From an uncultured Alphaproteobacteria bacterium (GTDB lineage Bacteria; Pseudomonadota; Alphaproteobacteria; Micavibrionales; Micavibrionaceae): a stretch of DNA of 64,000 nucleotides. This document shows, one piece after another, positions 28,214 through 36,600 of this stretch (position 1 is its first letter; each line of letters starts with the position of its first letter). Both the position numbers and the translations under genes were made by a program. The notes under the pieces were generated by a model. That model ran no database searches. It saw only the letters and a list, made by a program, of their open reading frames with translations, and was not told where the DNA came from. The DNA lies in assembly GCA_900696495.1 (NCBI GenBank), contig CAADGI010000014.1:186001-250000 (forward strand). The letters run 5' to 3'.

Positions 28214-28783
28214 ATGGCACTCAACGATGTTGCCCTGTGCAGCCGCGCGCTCATTCGCATCGGCGCCGCACCAATCACTTCTTTCGACGACGGCACGGCG
28301 GAATCCGAAATCGCCGGCGCTTTGTTCGGTCCCGTGCGTGATGCGCTTCTCTCGGCCTATGCCTGGAGTTTCGCGACCGCGCAGGCGGCGCTGGAGGAGC
28401 TCGAAACCCCGCCGCTCGCCGATTACAGTAACGCCTTCGACCTCCCCGAGGATTTCCTGCGCGCTCTCTCGGCGGGCAGCGGCACCAAGGGCAGGGGCCT
28501 CAATTACCGCATCGCGCGCGGCGGCCTGCACACCAATTCCACCGACGTGATGCTCACTTATATTTTCCGCCCGGAGGAGGAGGAATTCCCGCCTTACTTC
28601 GACCAGGCGCTGATCACGCGTCTCGCCGCCGAATTCACAATCCCCGTCACCGAAAATACCGGCCGCGCCGAAACGCTCTACAAGATCGCGGACATCGAAT
28701 ACCAGCGCGCCCGCCAGATCGACGCGCAGCAGGACACGCCGAATAAACTCGAGAATTTCAGTCTTATTGACGCGAGGAAATAA
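28214..28783 (+). CDS. phage tail tubular protein A-like
   Basis: 189 residues. ALNDVALCSRALIRIGAAPI at the N-terminus, then ALLSAYAWSFATAQA and, later, YFDQALITRLAAEFTIPVT are the usual pattern of T7 gp11-like tail tubular A proteins, which form the adaptor ring between portal and nozzle. The stop overlaps the next start by one base (TAATG). Confidence 0.85.
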   Translation: MALNDVALCSRALIRIGAAPITSFDDGTAESEIAGALFGPVRDALLSAYAWSFATAQAALEELETPPLADYSNAFDLPEDFLRALSAGSGTKGRGLNYRIARGGLHTNSTDVMLTYIFRPEEEEFPPYFDQALITRLAAEFTIPVTENTGRAETLYKIADIEYQRARQIDAQQDTPNKLENFSLIDARK

Positions 28784-30684
28784 TGACCCGCATGCATGAA
28801 CAAAAAACGACATTCACCGCCGGTGAATTGTCGCCCGAACTGCTGGGCCGCGGCGATCTCGCGGCATATCAGAACGGTGCGCTGGAACTGCGCAATGTCT
28901 TCATCAACCCGACCGGCGGCGTGAAACGCCGGGCAGGGCTGGCCTTCATCGATACAGCCGAAGGCGATGGTAAACTCATCGCGTTCGAATTCAACACCGA
29001 GCAGACCTATTTGCTCGTCCTCACCGACGAGGAAATCAATATCTATGCCGACGGCGTGCTGGATGAGACGATTCCCGCGCCGTGGACGCTGACGCAAATC
29101 CGTCAGCTCGCCTGGACGCAAAGCGCCGACACGATTTTATTCACCCATCCCGACGTCGCGCCGAAAAAACTGACGCGCGGCAGCGGCGGCACATGGACGC
29201 TCAGCGACTGGGCGTTCTTCACGGACGGCAACAACGTGATGCACCAGCCTTATTTCAAATTCGCGGACACAGCCATGACCCTGACGCCGGGCGGCACCAC
29301 CGGCTCGGTCACGATCACGGCATCCGCTTCCGTGTTCGATGCGGGTCACAACAACACGCGCCTGCGCGTCGGCGGCAAGGAAGTGCTGATCACGGCTGTC
29401 GGCTCGGCGACCAGCGTGACCGTGACGGTCATCGAAACCCTCGCCGGCACCGGCGCGACCCTCGACTGGGAGGAGCAGGCATTCAGCCCCGTGCGCGGCT
29501 ATCCGGTAACATCCGCCTTCCATCAGGACAGATTGGTTATCGGCGGCAGCCGCGATCTGCCTAACCGTTTATGGTTCTCGCGCTCGGGCGATCTGATGAA
29601 CTTCAATCCCGGCACCGGGCTCGACGACGAGGCGATCGAATTCGCGATCCTCTCCGACCAGGTCAACGCTATCCGCGGTATTTTCTCGGGCCGCCATTTG
29701 CAGGTCTTCACCTCCGGCGCCGAGTGGATGGTCAGCGGCGACCCGCTCACGCCTGCCGAAGTGCAGATCAGAAGGCAAACCCGCATTGGTTCGGTCATCG
29801 AGCGTTACATCCCTCCGGTCAATGTCGACGGCGCGACCATGTTCATCGCGCGCAGCGGGCGCGGCATCCAGGAATTCCTTTATACCGATCTCGAGCAAGC
29901 CTACCGCTCGACCGATATCGCGCTGCTGGCGCGGCATATGATCCTCGATCCCGTCGATCAGGATTACGACCAGAAAAACCGCCTGCTTTACGTGCTGCGC
30001 GGGGACGGGCAATTCGCGACCTACACCGCGCTGCGCTCTGAAAATGTCGGCGGCTGGACGCTCCACACCACCGAAGGCCTCATGAAATCCATCGCCGTGG
30101 TAGGCGACGACGTTTACGTTCTCGTCAACCGCGACGGCGTCTACACGATCGAGCAGTTCGATGAAACGCTCAACTTGGATTCAGCGCTGACCGGAACGTC
30201 GGAAACTCCCGCCGATACGTGGTCCGGCCTCGGCCATCTCGAAGGGCTCGGCGTCGTGGCGCTCGCCGACGGCTTCGTCCAGCCCGCGCAGACAGTCACC
30301 GGCGGCGAAATCACGCTGGATGAAGAAGCAAGCGAAGTCGTCATCGGCCTGCCTTACGCCCACATCATCGAGCCGCTGCCGCCGAGCGAGATCGGCATCG
30401 CGGGCAGCCGGCTGAAACTGCGGCTCGTGCAGGCGATCTACCGCATCCAGGAAACCGCGGCGCTGAAACTCGATGTCGGGCGTGGGCTGAAAGACATCTC
30501 GCTGCTTCGCATCGGCGAGGAGGAAAACCCGGCCGAGCCGCCGCCCCTCGTCAGCGGCGACATCAAGGTCCGCGCCCTCGGCTGGCAGTCGGACCGCACG
30601 CGCGGCCTCTGGCGCATCGAGCAAAGCGCGCCGCTGCCATTCACGCTTTTATCGGTCAACGCCGAAATCAAGGTCAACGACTAA
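28783..30684 (+). CDS. phage tail tubular protein B-like (tail nozzle)
   Basis: 633 residues. TTFTAGELSPELLGRGDLAAYQNG and the following NVFINPTGGVKRRAGLAFI are the hallmark of tail nozzle proteins of podoviruses. The rest is beta-rich (propeller-like) with VTSAFHQDRLVIGGS and LWFSRSGDLMNFN. It is somewhat shorter than T7 gp12. It is translationally coupled to the preceding gene. Confidence 0.88.
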   Translation: MTRMHEQKTTFTAGELSPELLGRGDLAAYQNGALELRNVFINPTGGVKRRAGLAFIDTAEGDGKLIAFEFNTEQTYLLVLTDEEINIYADGVLDETIPAPWTLTQIRQLAWTQSADTILFTHPDVAPKKLTRGSGGTWTLSDWAFFTDGNNVMHQPYFKFADTAMTLTPGGTTGSVTITASASVFDAGHNNTRLRVGGKEVLITAVGSATSVTVTVIETLAGTGATLDWEEQAFSPVRGYPVTSAFHQDRLVIGGSRDLPNRLWFSRSGDLMNFNPGTGLDDEAIEFAILSDQVNAIRGIFSGRHLQVFTSGAEWMVSGDPLTPAEVQIRRQTRIGSVIERYIPPVNVDGATMFIARSGRGIQEFLYTDLEQAYRSTDIALLARHMILDPVDQDYDQKNRLLYVLRGDGQFATYTALRSENVGGWTLHTTEGLMKSIAVVGDDVYVLVNRDGVYTIEQFDETLNLDSALTGTSETPADTWSGLGHLEGLGVVALADGFVQPAQTVTGGEITLDEEASEVVIGLPYAHIIEPLPPSEIGIAGSRLKLRLVQAIYRIQETAALKLDVGRGLKDISLLRIGEEENPAEPPPLVSGDIKVRALGWQSDRTRGLWRIEQSAPLPFTLLSVNAEIKVND

Positions 30685-30702
30685 CAGCAAAGGAAAATCC
30701 AG

Positions 30703-31194
30703 ATGGGATCAGCAACAAAAGCAGTCGGCATCCTGCCCGTTCTGTCAACATTCATCCCCGGCGCGCAGGCTTTCGCTCCGGCTCTCGGTTTGATAGCCAG
30801 GTACGGCATGATGAGGCATGAAACGCGCGCGCAGAAAAAAAGGGAAAACCTGCGCTACAGCAACGAGCAGCGGCAACTGGCGATGAACGAACGCATCCGC
30901 GCCGCGGATGTCCGGTTCGCGGAAAATGAACGAATCCAGACTCTCCGCCGCGCCGTGGCGCGCCAGCGTGCAAGGTTCGGCGCGCAAGGCATCGGCAACA
31001 ATGGCGGCTCGTCCGAAGCGGTTTTGCTCGGCCTCTTTGAGGAGAGCGAACAGGAAAAGCTCAAGCGCGAACAGATGGACAATCTCAGAAATCAATCGGC
31101 GCGGCTGGACGTGGAGGGAAGACACTCCTTGAATCTTCTGGAACTGACGTCGCAGGCCGAACGACGGAACCTGGAATTCTTATATTCGAATTGA
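30703..31194 (+). CDS. phage internal core-like protein
   Basis: 163 residues. A short hydrophobic N-terminal part (ILPVLSTFIPGAQAFAPALGLIA) is followed by a long coiled coil rich in Arg, Glu and Gln. GNNGGSSEAVLLGLFEESEQEKLKREQ is reminiscent of T7 gp14-type internal virion proteins, where this arrangement lets the protein enter the host envelope. The place after the nozzle gene fits. The match is by pattern only. Confidence 0.7.
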   Translation: MGSATKAVGILPVLSTFIPGAQAFAPALGLIARYGMMRHETRAQKKRENLRYSNEQRQLAMNERIRAADVRFAENERIQTLRRAVARQRARFGAQGIGNNGGSSEAVLLGLFEESEQEKLKREQMDNLRNQSARLDVEGRHSLNLLELTSQAERRNLEFLYSN

Positions 31195-31212
31195 TCGATC
31201 AGGAGAGTATCA

Positions 31213-31842
31213 ATGGCAAAGCAGGAAACATTTGGGCCGCCGCGCCCTTATGGACCATACAGACCCGTAATAAATTTAGAAAAAGAGAGAGAAAAATATC
31301 TCAAGGAAGACAAGCCGGCGATTTTTCAAATCTCCGACCGTAGGCTCCCGGCCAATGCCGTCAAGCGGACGGCTATGCAGTCTTTTAATGAAGAGAGGAA
31401 AGAATTTCTTAGGAATTTTGCTTCACCATCTGCCGGCCGGGCTGCGGTTCAGAAGCATGATAAAACCATTCTCAAATATTCTGAAAAACACAATATTGAC
31501 CCTGATCTTGTAAGAGCAGTTATGTATGCTGAAAACACGCGCGGATGGTATGGTAAAGCAGCTGAAGCGATTAACTTGTCCGATAGTATTTTACCTATGA
31601 ACATAAAAAAGCAAAAGTGGTCCGGCCTTGTTAACAAGAAGCAAGATGACATGCATAATGCTGATGTCAATATTGAGGCAGGAACGGTTTTATTAAAAAG
31701 AATCCGTGATAGGATAGAGCGCCCTACGCCAGAAAAAATTGGTTCCATATGGCATTATACCGGCAAGGAAAATATAGATGAGTTTGGAAATTTCATTGGT
31801 GAAGTCTATAAGAAAAAACCGTGGCTTGAATTGGGCGATTAA
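31213..31842 (+). CDS. lysozyme-like (SLT-type) domain protein, cassette 1
   Basis: 209 residues. The first 80 are Pro- and Lys-rich; residues 80-205 form an SLT lysozyme-like domain with the likely catalytic Glu107 in DPDLVRAVMYAEN, then SILPMNI and LLKRI. The same domain, with the same ending (YKKKPW versus YKEKPW), forms the C-terminus of the protein at 35412. No signal peptide. It could be a reduced virion-associated transglycosylase, as its place after the core gene suggests, or a toxin. The gene is AT-rich against its neighbours, and its 3' end is overlapped by a membrane protein gene. Confidence 0.78.
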   Translation: MAKQETFGPPRPYGPYRPVINLEKEREKYLKEDKPAIFQISDRRLPANAVKRTAMQSFNEERKEFLRNFASPSAGRAAVQKHDKTILKYSEKHNIDPDLVRAVMYAENTRGWYGKAAEAINLSDSILPMNIKKQKWSGLVNKKQDDMHNADVNIEAGTVLLKRIRDRIERPTPEKIGSIWHYTGKENIDEFGNFIGEVYKKKPWLELGD

Positions 31843-32134
31843 GATTTGCACTTGGTATGTTATCTTCATGTCCGCTTTTTGTTCGGTATTAATCGCTATA
31901 ATTTGGCTCTTACACTTAGATGAATACCATTGGCCAGAATATTGTATGGTCGTGAATGGTAATCAGGCGCACGACTTTATGGTTGATGATGTCGCTTGCA
32001 AGATTAAATGGTCATTTTTCATGCAACCTTTAATACTTTCTGCGCTGTGTTATCTTATTTTAGTAGGACCGGTTGCGCTTGTGGGATTTCTTTTGAAAAT
32101 ATTTAATAATAAAAATGCCACGATACACTCTTAA
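31778..32134 (+). CDS. two-helix membrane protein overlapping cassette 1 (immunity-like)
   Basis: 118 residues if the ATG at 31778 is used; it then overlaps the lysozyme-like gene by 65 bases. Two membrane helices (WYVIFMSAFCSVLIAIIWLL and the stretch before GPVALVGFLLKIF) flank a loop with two Cys. Its arrangement equals that of the 36334 gene beside the paralogous cassette. Candidate immunity protein or holin-like partner; the start is uncertain (a TTG at 31826 or the ATG at 31868 are alternatives). It overlaps the next gene by 20 bases. Confidence 0.6.
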   Translation: MSLEISLVKSIRKNRGLNWAIKICTWYVIFMSAFCSVLIAIIWLLHLDEYHWPEYCMVVNGNQAHDFMVDDVACKIKWSFFMQPLILSALCYLILVGPVALVGFLLKIFNNKNATIHS

Positions 32135-32825
32135 AATTGCAATTTTTTTATCTTGTATTGTCACGGCCTTGGTTGTTGCATACTTTGCCTACACGCACGG
32201 CCTGTGGCGATTTAATTATCCAACGCATGAGCAATATTCTGTGCACGGGCTTGATGTCTCGCATCACCAGGGCGACATCCGCTGGAATGAAATCCCGCAG
32301 GACCGTTTTCGCTTCGTTTATATCAAGGCAACCGAGGGCGGCGACCACAAGGACAAAAAATTCCTGCAAAACTGGAGTGAAGCCCGCGCCGCCGGTTTTA
32401 AGACGGGGGCTTATCATTTCTTCACTTTATGCAGGAAAGGCGCTGAGCAGGCCGCGAATTTTATAAATTCCGTACCGAAGGAATCCGGCGCCCTGGCGCC
32501 GGTCATCGATCTGGAATTTGTGGGCAACTGCAGTGAGCGACCATCGCGCGGCGCCTTTTTAAAGGAGTTGCAAGATTACGTTGATGCGGTGGAGAAACAC
32601 TATGACGCGCAACCTGTTTTATACACGACATATCAGTTTTACAGGCGATATTTGAAGAGCGCAGAATTTGAATCATATCCGCTCTGGGCGCGCGATGTTT
32701 TCAGAGAGCCGGACGCGTCTGTTTTTCCGGAGTGGAAAATATGGCAGTACGCCGACAATGCGCGCATCCCCGGCATATCCGGTCCCGTGGATTTGAACGC
32801 TTTGAATCCGCATTCTGAATTTTAA
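32115..32825 (+). CDS. GH25 lysozyme (muramidase) with N-terminal membrane anchor
   Basis: 236 residues. An N-terminal hydrophobic segment (IFLSCIVTALVVAYFAYTHGL, about 10-30) could act as an anchor or a signal-arrest sequence. The GH25 fold is clear: GLDVSHHQGDIRW with Asp47, FVYIKATEGG, GAYHFF, VIDLEF with Asp132 and Glu134, and WQYADNARIPG. It cuts the N-acetylmuramyl-glucosamine bond. By position it is the phage endolysin. A terminator follows. Confidence 0.92.
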   Translation: MPRYTLKIAIFLSCIVTALVVAYFAYTHGLWRFNYPTHEQYSVHGLDVSHHQGDIRWNEIPQDRFRFVYIKATEGGDHKDKKFLQNWSEARAAGFKTGAYHFFTLCRKGAEQAANFINSVPKESGALAPVIDLEFVGNCSERPSRGAFLKELQDYVDAVEKHYDAQPVLYTTYQFYRRYLKSAEFESYPLWARDVFREPDASVFPEWKIWQYADNARIPGISGPVDLNALNPHSEF

Positions 32826-32849
32826 ACTATTTTCTATTTCTTCACTTTA

Positions 32850-32876
32850 AGCCCGCTGATTACGCGGGCTTTTTTT
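32850..32876 (+). terminator. intrinsic terminator after the GH25 gene
   Basis: Arms AGCCCGC (32850-32856) and GCGGGCT (32864-32870), followed by six T or more. It ends the capsid-to-endolysin transcript. Confidence 0.85.
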
Positions 32877-32890
32877 ATTGCAGGATAATT

Positions 32891-33193
32891 ATGCAGAAAG
32901 AAACGATGGAAGAGGCCCTGCGCGGTTTTGCCGCGGAGTTGCCGGGCGCCATGCGCGAAGCATGGCAATCATATAAAGACAGCCAGCACCCGGATCTCAC
33001 CGAAAAGGAAATCAAAAAAATGAAGCTGCGGCAGGATGCCGGCAAGGCGGCGATGGCGCACATGATGTTGATATTGAAAGCAACAAAAACAGCCGGCGCC
33101 ATGGATGGCGGCGGCGATGAACTCGCCGGTCAAATAGAAAAAGCGGAAGCGGAAATCAATGAAATCCGCCAGCAGCAAAAGAGGGATGAATGA
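32891..33193 (+). CDS. terminase small subunit-like protein
   Basis: 100 residues, helical and charged (ALRGFAAELPGAMREAWQSYKD, then a C-terminal coiled segment IEKAEAEINEIRQQQKRDE). No firm family match. The call rests on size, the four-base overlap with the terminase large subunit gene, and the usual order. It would recognise DNA for packaging. Confidence 0.62.
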   Translation: MQKETMEEALRGFAAELPGAMREAWQSYKDSQHPDLTEKEIKKMKLRQDAGKAAMAHMMLILKATKTAGAMDGGGDELAGQIEKAEAEINEIRQQQKRDE

Positions 33194-34548
33194 GCCGATA
33201 TGCAATCCGCGAGGCGGATTTTCATTTGTTTATGGTTCTGTGGAATCAACAGATGAAATTCGGCACCCCGGTTTTGCATTCAAAAATGGCGGACTGGCTG
33301 GAATGGAACTGGAAGAAGAAAAACACGCATCTGCTTATGATGGCGTTCCGTTCCAGCGGCAAGAGTACGATCATGGGGCTTTTTGCGGCGTGGCTTTTGT
33401 ATCGCGACAGGGATTTGCGTATCCTTGTTTTGGCGGCGGACTCCATCCTTGCGCGCAAGATGGTGCGGCAGGTGAAAAAAATCATCGAGCTGCATCCGCT
33501 CACGAAGGAGATGAAGCCGGACGATCCCGATCAATGGGCGTCCAGCCGCTTTACCGTGAAACGCATGATTCAATTGCGCGATCCGTCCATGCTTGCGCGC
33601 GGCATCACGTCGAATATCACCGGCAGCCGCGCCGATATCGTGATCTGCGACGACGTCGAGGTTCCCAACACCTGCGACACGGCGCAGAAACGCGAGGATC
33701 ATGCGTTCCTGCACGGCTATGAACGGCTTGTCCTGCCCGTGCTGGATGAAAAGGGAGAATCCGCGTGGCCGGAAAAATACACGACCTATCTGCTGGACCG
33801 CATCAAAACCCAGACCGGCCCGAACAAATTCGCGTCGCAAATGATGCTGAGGCCCGTGAATATCATGGAAGGGCGGCTCGATCCGGAATTGCTGCAAGTC
33901 TATAGCGAAGAACTCGATTACACTAAGGAAATTCAATCGCTTTTTTTGAAAGGGGAGAAACTTGCCGGCGCCTCGGGCTGGTGGGACCCGGCTTATGGTT
34001 CGCCGCGCGGCGATAATTCGGTGTTTGCGATCGTCTTCACGGATGAAAAAGGAAATTTATATCTGCACCGCATCGTTTATCTCGAAACCGGCAAGCAGGA
34101 CGATCTCGACGAGGCAACGATGCAATGCAGGCAAGTCGCGCATATAGCAAAGGAAAACTACCTGCCCGCGCTTTCTGTCGAAAATAACGGCATCGGAAAA
34201 TTTCTTCCGCCAATCCTGCGCAATGAAATGGCGCGCTCGAAAACGCCTTGCGCCGTGAAGGAAATAAGCAATACGCGGCCCAAGGATATCCGCATTCTGG
34301 AAGCCTTTGATGCCGTGCTCGCGGCGCGTCGCCTGTTCGTTCACGAATCCGTTTTGAAAACGCCCTTCATGACGGAGATACGAGAATGGCGCCCCGGCAT
34401 GGCGCGCGGTCAGGATGACGGCCTCGATGCCGCGGCGGGAGCGATTTCGCAGCAACCTGTGCGGCTGCCGAGAATTTACGGCAAGGGCGCGCAGAACTGG
34501 ACGAAGGCAAAGAAAGCGCATCGCGCTGAAACGGATTTTGAGGTTTAA
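33190..34548 (+). CDS. phage terminase large subunit
   Basis: 452 residues. ATPase domain: Walker A FRSSGKST (residues 53-60), Walker B DIVICDD. The nuclease (RNase H-like) domain keeps its acidic residues in GWWDPAYGSPRGDN, in the VENNGIGKF segment and in GQDDGLDAAAGAI. It is a T7 gp19-like packaging motor. All key residues are intact, so packaging could still work. It directly follows the small subunit gene. Confidence 0.92.
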   Translation: MSRYAIREADFHLFMVLWNQQMKFGTPVLHSKMADWLEWNWKKKNTHLLMMAFRSSGKSTIMGLFAAWLLYRDRDLRILVLAADSILARKMVRQVKKIIELHPLTKEMKPDDPDQWASSRFTVKRMIQLRDPSMLARGITSNITGSRADIVICDDVEVPNTCDTAQKREDHAFLHGYERLVLPVLDEKGESAWPEKYTTYLLDRIKTQTGPNKFASQMMLRPVNIMEGRLDPELLQVYSEELDYTKEIQSLFLKGEKLAGASGWWDPAYGSPRGDNSVFAIVFTDEKGNLYLHRIVYLETGKQDDLDEATMQCRQVAHIAKENYLPALSVENNGIGKFLPPILRNEMARSKTPCAVKEISNTRPKDIRILEAFDAVLAARRLFVHESVLKTPFMTEIREWRPGMARGQDDGLDAAAGAISQQPVRLPRIYGKGAQNWTKAKKAHRAETDFEV

Positions 34549-34552
34549 AATC

Positions 34553-34876
34553 ATGATGGATATTTCAAGCGATCTGGCCTGGTGGATCACGGTGTTCGAT
34601 CTGCCGGCCATGGCCGGCCTCTTCTGGCTCATCTGGCGGACGCGCCAGGAATCCGAAAACGCCGTCGACGATCTGCGCGCGCTGCTGGCGCGGCGGAGCG
34701 ACCAGCTGCGCGAGGCGCTGAACGCCTTCAAGCTCGAGGTCGCGAAAACCTACGCCTCGCAAACCGACCTCCGCGATCTTGAAGGGCGCCTCACCGGCCA
34801 CCTGCTGCGTATCGAATCCAAGCTCGACGCCACGGCGCTGAAGGCCGAGGCGCTGAAAGCCAAAACCTCCGACTAG
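34553..34876 (+). CDS. phage-module membrane protein with coiled coil
   Basis: 107 residues. A short N-terminal helix (LAWWITVFDLPAMAGLFWLIW) is followed by a charged coiled coil ending in ATALKAEALKAKTSD. The arrangement is like spanin- or holin-associated proteins of alphaproteobacterial phages and GTA-type clusters, but the role is not certain. The start is ATGATG; either Met is possible. Confidence 0.68.
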   Translation: MMDISSDLAWWITVFDLPAMAGLFWLIWRTRQESENAVDDLRALLARRSDQLREALNAFKLEVAKTYASQTDLRDLEGRLTGHLLRIESKLDATALKAEALKAKTSD

Positions 34877-34887
34877 GAAAATCAAAA

Positions 34888-35406
34888 ATGAAAAAACCGA
34901 AACTGATCGCGCTCAAGATGGGCGCGGGGAAAAACGAGCGCGTTAAGGCAAAACAAGTAAAGGAAAAAGACATGAATGATTTTTACCGCGGCATCGAAAC
35001 CGACGTGCTCGCCCGCACGCTCTGGGGCGAGGCGAGGGGCGAGGGCACAGCCGGCATGGAGGCGGTGGCGGGCGTCGTGCTGAACCGGGTGAAAGTCGCC
35101 GAGGAAAATAACGGCCGCTGGTGGTGGGGCGCCAACATCATCCAGGTCTGCCAGAAACCGTACCAGTTCTCCTGCTGGAACCGCGCCGATCCGAACTTCC
35201 AGAAACTCCAGGCCGTCGACGAAAGGGACCTGTACTTCGCCACCGCCCTTCGCATCGCCCGCCGCGCCGCCGAAGGGCAAATCCCGGATTCCACCAACGG
35301 CGCGACGCATTACCACGCCCGCGGCGCCGACCCGTACTGGGTGCGCGGCGAAACCCCCGTCGCCGCCATCGGCAACCATATTTTCTACAGGCTCACGGAA
35401 GGATAA
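34888..35406 (+). CDS. SleB-type cell wall hydrolase
   Basis: 172 residues. The Hydrolase_2 (SleB) domain spans about 35-165, with the catalytic Glu48 in LWGEARGEG, then VAGVVLNRV, QFSCW and GATHYHA. It is a peptidoglycan-cleaving enzyme frequent in alphaproteobacterial phage and GTA lysis regions. A Lys-rich 28-residue stretch precedes a second good start (ATG at 34972 with AAGGAA upstream). There is no signal peptide, so holin-dependent export is probable. Confidence 0.88.
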   Translation: MKKPKLIALKMGAGKNERVKAKQVKEKDMNDFYRGIETDVLARTLWGEARGEGTAGMEAVAGVVLNRVKVAEENNGRWWWGANIIQVCQKPYQFSCWNRADPNFQKLQAVDERDLYFATALRIARRAAEGQIPDSTNGATHYHARGADPYWVRGETPVAAIGNHIFYRLTEG

Positions 35407-35411
35407 ACAGA

Positions 35412-36392
35412 ATGTTCAGGCAAATAACCGGCACCATCGGCGACATGATGCGGAATTTCGAAGACGACGTTCTGCAGGTCAAATCCGCGCTCGAAAAACT
35501 GGGCCGATTCGGTTTCGCAAGCCAGCCCGAACCGCATAAATACATGACGAAGGAACTCGACGGCTCCATCCGCGAATACCAGCGCGATCGCGGCCTGAAG
35601 ATCGACGGCTGGCTGCGCCCCGGCGGCGAAACCGAGCGCAGCCTTACACGCGAAATACAGGACAAAACGACAACGCGGAATATTTTTCTGCCGACCCGGG
35701 ATCCCTCATTCCTGCCACCGCGTTACGAATTCCCAACTAGCACGCTGCCGCACTTCAACAAGGATAAGGTCGCCGTCGCCCTGGAAAATTACGTGACCGC
35801 TAAAAACCAACCCCAGCCCGCCGCGCCGCAAACCACGCACAAATTATCTGCGCAAAACAAGCCGGCTGAACCCTACGGCCCGCCTGCACCCTCTCAACAA
35901 AGAAAGAAAATTATTATTAATGACCGTGCTGTAGGCTTTCCGATAGCATCAAATCCAGATGCCAAAGAAAATAAGCCATGGTATGAATTTCCTAAGTTAA
36001 GTCAGGTAAAAAAATACGAAAGTTCAATAGAAGAACGAGCAAAAAAGGCAGACGTTGATCCAGACTTAGTTAAAGCAATAATGTATGCGGAAACAACGCA
36101 CGGATATTATGATAAAGTTGTTGACCTGGTAGATATGAATAAAAGTATTCTACCAATGAATATTCATACAAAATATTGGAAAGATTTAGGTTTTAGCCGG
36201 GATGATTTGCGCGATCCGGAAAAAAATATTCAGGTTGGAGTTGCGCTGCTTAAAAGAATTAAGAAACAAGTTCCGGATGGTGATATCAAAAAGATTGCAA
36301 CATTGTATAATAATCTTAATGCTGAAGAAGTAAGTGATTATGGAGCTAGAGTTGCATCAATATATAAAGAAAAACCTTGGAAGCGTAAGTAA
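35412..36392 (+). CDS. peptidoglycan-binding plus lysozyme-like protein, cassette 2
   Basis: 326 residues from the ATG at 35412. Residues 20-85 look like a peptidoglycan-binding domain (VKSALEKLGRFGF, REYQRDRGLKIDGWLRPGG). A Pro-rich linker covers about 95-165. Residues 195-322 form the SLT-type domain, with Glu227 in DPDLVKAIMYAETTHGYY, SILPMNI, LLKRI and the end YKEKPW, paralogous to the 31213 protein. The DNA changes sharply from GC-rich to AT-rich near base 35890 (codon 160), at the domain boundary. This is the pattern of polymorphic toxins with exchanged C-terminal domains. Its 3' end is overlapped by a membrane protein gene. Confidence 0.8.
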   Translation: MFRQITGTIGDMMRNFEDDVLQVKSALEKLGRFGFASQPEPHKYMTKELDGSIREYQRDRGLKIDGWLRPGGETERSLTREIQDKTTTRNIFLPTRDPSFLPPRYEFPTSTLPHFNKDKVAVALENYVTAKNQPQPAAPQTTHKLSAQNKPAEPYGPPAPSQQRKKIIINDRAVGFPIASNPDAKENKPWYEFPKLSQVKKYESSIEERAKKADVDPDLVKAIMYAETTHGYYDKVVDLVDMNKSILPMNIHTKYWKDLGFSRDDLRDPEKNIQVGVALLKRIKKQVPDGDIKKIATLYNNLNAEEVSDYGARVASIYKEKPWKRK

Positions 36393-36600
36393 GGCCTTTT
36401 TATTTTTTGGCTTTTTCTTGGCCTGTGTAGTGGGATTTTTCATGAGCCTTATAGCTGTCGCTCATAATCCGCAAGGCGAATACACTTCAGATTTTTGGTC
36501 TCTGTATCTTGTTTTTATATTATGGTGCTTCTTTATCTTCAGCCCTTTCTTTTTAGTTTTCCTTTTGGCGAAGATCGTACAGAGATTTTTTCAGAAATAA
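36334..36600 (+). CDS. two-helix membrane protein overlapping cassette 2 (immunity-like)
   Basis: 88 residues; it overlaps the lysozyme-like gene by 59 bases. Two membrane helices (AFLFFGFFLACVVGFFMSLIA and LVFILWCFFIFSPFFLVFLL) flank a short loop. Same size class, same topology and same overlapping position as the 31778 protein beside the paralogous domain, although the sequences share little. Candidate immunity protein; it could instead be a holin-like helper. AT-rich like the domain it overlaps. Confidence 0.58.
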   Translation: MIMELELHQYIKKNLGSVSKAFLFFGFFLACVVGFFMSLIAVAHNPQGEYTSDFWSLYLVFILWCFFIFSPFFLVFLLAKIVQRFFQK

